Position numbers and translations under genes: made by a program
Assembly: GCA_026415535.1 (NCBI GenBank)
Contig: JAOAGX010000024.1
Span: 1 to 14,086 of the forward strand
Direction: 5' to 3'
DNA length: 14,086 nt
Source: Armatimonadota bacterium
Lineage (GTDB): Bacteria > Armatimonadota > UBA5829
Part shown: one piece after another, positions 13,401 through 14,086 of the stretch
Numbering within the stretch: the first letter of the stretch is position 1
How the letters are laid out: each line of letters opens with the position of its first letter
The notes under the pieces: generated by a model
The model's input: only the letters and a program-made list of their open reading frames with translations
Databases searched by the model: none
Told to the model about the DNA's origin: nothing

Positions 13401-13410
13401 GGAGGTGCAA

Positions 13411-14086
13411 ATGATTAAGCGTTATTCAATGCCAAAGATGGCGGCAATCTGGAGCGAGGAGGCGAAGTTCCAGAGTTGGCTGGATGTAGAAATCGCCGTA
13501 TGCGAAGCCCAGGAGCATTTCGGCGCGATACCGGCAGGTGTAACCGAGAAGATCAAGGCCGGGGCAAAGTTCTCGGTTGAACGGATCGAGGAAATCGAGC
13601 GCGAGGTGCACCACGACATGATCGCGTTCGTCAAATGCGTCACTGAGAACCTCGGCGAAGAGGGACACTGGCTCCATTACGGCGTGACCAGCTACGATAT
13701 CGAGGACACCGCCATGGCGCTTCGCATGCGTGCGGCTTGCGATATCATCATCGAAGACCTTGAAGGTCTCGCCGAGGTGATTGCGAAGCTTGCGCGTGAG
13801 CATAAGAAGACTCCGATGATCGGTCGCACACACGGCGTGCATGCGGAGCCGATCACGTTTGGATTCAAAATGGCGGTTTGGTATAGTCAACTTCAGCGGG
13901 ATATCGAGCGAATGAAGAACGCTCGCGAGGTGATATCGGTCGGCAAGATATCGGGAGCTGTTGGGATATTTGGCAACGTCAATCCAAATGTGGAGGAATT
14001 TGTCTGCGAGCGACTAGGACTCAAACCGGCACCGATTGCAACCCAGATCATCCAACGTGACAGGTACGCCGCCGTCATAGCACGTC
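13411..14086 (+). CDS. purB: Adenylosuccinate lyase, N-terminal part (runs off window)
   Basis: Cleaves SAICAR to AICAR and adenylosuccinate to AMP, so it acts in both purine synthesis branches; homotetramer in the fumarase/aspartase superfamily. 225 codons are present without a stop; the full protein is usually 430-480 residues. The start MIKRYSMPKMAAIWSEEAKF is typical, and HYGVTSYDIEDTA is the conserved region 1 (most relatives have TSSD or TSTD where this has TSYD). RTHGVHAEPITFG is conserved region 2 with the catalytic histidine. GGAGG lies five bases before the ATG. The signature loop with the catalytic serine lies beyond the edge. It follows purE on the same strand after 68 bases that can fold in two alternative ways. 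Confidence 0.96.
   Translation, partial: MIKRYSMPKMAAIWSEEAKFQSWLDVEIAVCEAQEHFGAIPAGVTEKIKAGAKFSVERIEEIEREVHHDMIAFVKCVTENLGEEGHWLHYGVTSYDIEDTAMALRMRAACDIIIEDLEGLAEVIAKLAREHKKTPMIGRTHGVHAEPITFGFKMAVWYSQLQRDIERMKNAREVISVGKISGAVGIFGNVNPNVEEFVCERLGLKPAPIATQIIQRDRYAAVIAR

Overview
The window reads as chromosomal core sequence from a Gram-negative-type (diderm) bacterium, moderate in GC. No phage, transposase, CRISPR, tRNA or rRNA is visible. Evidence for a diderm is an MlaE-MlaF-MlaD lipid transport operon whose MlaD is long (485 residues) and ends in a beta-strand-rich domain. That is the minimal, MlaA/B/C-less trans-envelope form described for Veillonella and inferred for other diderm Terrabacteria such as Armatimonadota. 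A GlnRS and GTG/TTG starts fit that kind of lineage, but the phylum is an inference from remembered family distributions and was not tested.

Layout. The left third is on the minus strand: a truncated secreted protein at the edge (1-118), a MobA-like nucleotidyltransferase (285-896), a PAS plus SpoIIE/RsbU-type phosphatase (943-2145), glutaminyl-tRNA synthetase (2388-4142) and ferritin (4300-4782). From about 4914 everything runs on the plus strand: mlaE-mlaF-mlaD followed closely by rplI and a terminator; then dnaB and an unassigned methyltransferase-like gene; then purD; then a 667-base gap; then purE and the start of purB, which runs off the window.

How the genes work together. MlaE, MlaF and MlaD form one ABC-type phospholipid transporter. 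PurD, PurE and PurB belong to de novo purine synthesis. rplI and dnaB are translation and replication genes. The ferritin/mlaE divergent region holds a good sigma70-like promoter for mlaE, placed so that the mRNA would start at the GTG start codon (leaderless), and a perfect 8+8 inverted repeat that may be an operator.

The least ordinary DNA is non-coding. The purD-purE gap holds about 15 degenerate 13-18 base tandem units ending in a 28-base palindromic element. A shorter, more decayed version with the same architecture lies upstream of the phosphatase gene, and an inverted copy of the terminal element lies elsewhere in the purD-purE gap. Two copies of that element differ by a compensatory base-pair change, which suggests a dispersed structured repeat family. 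The purD and purB leaders also show competing base-pairing options next to their ribosome binding sites.
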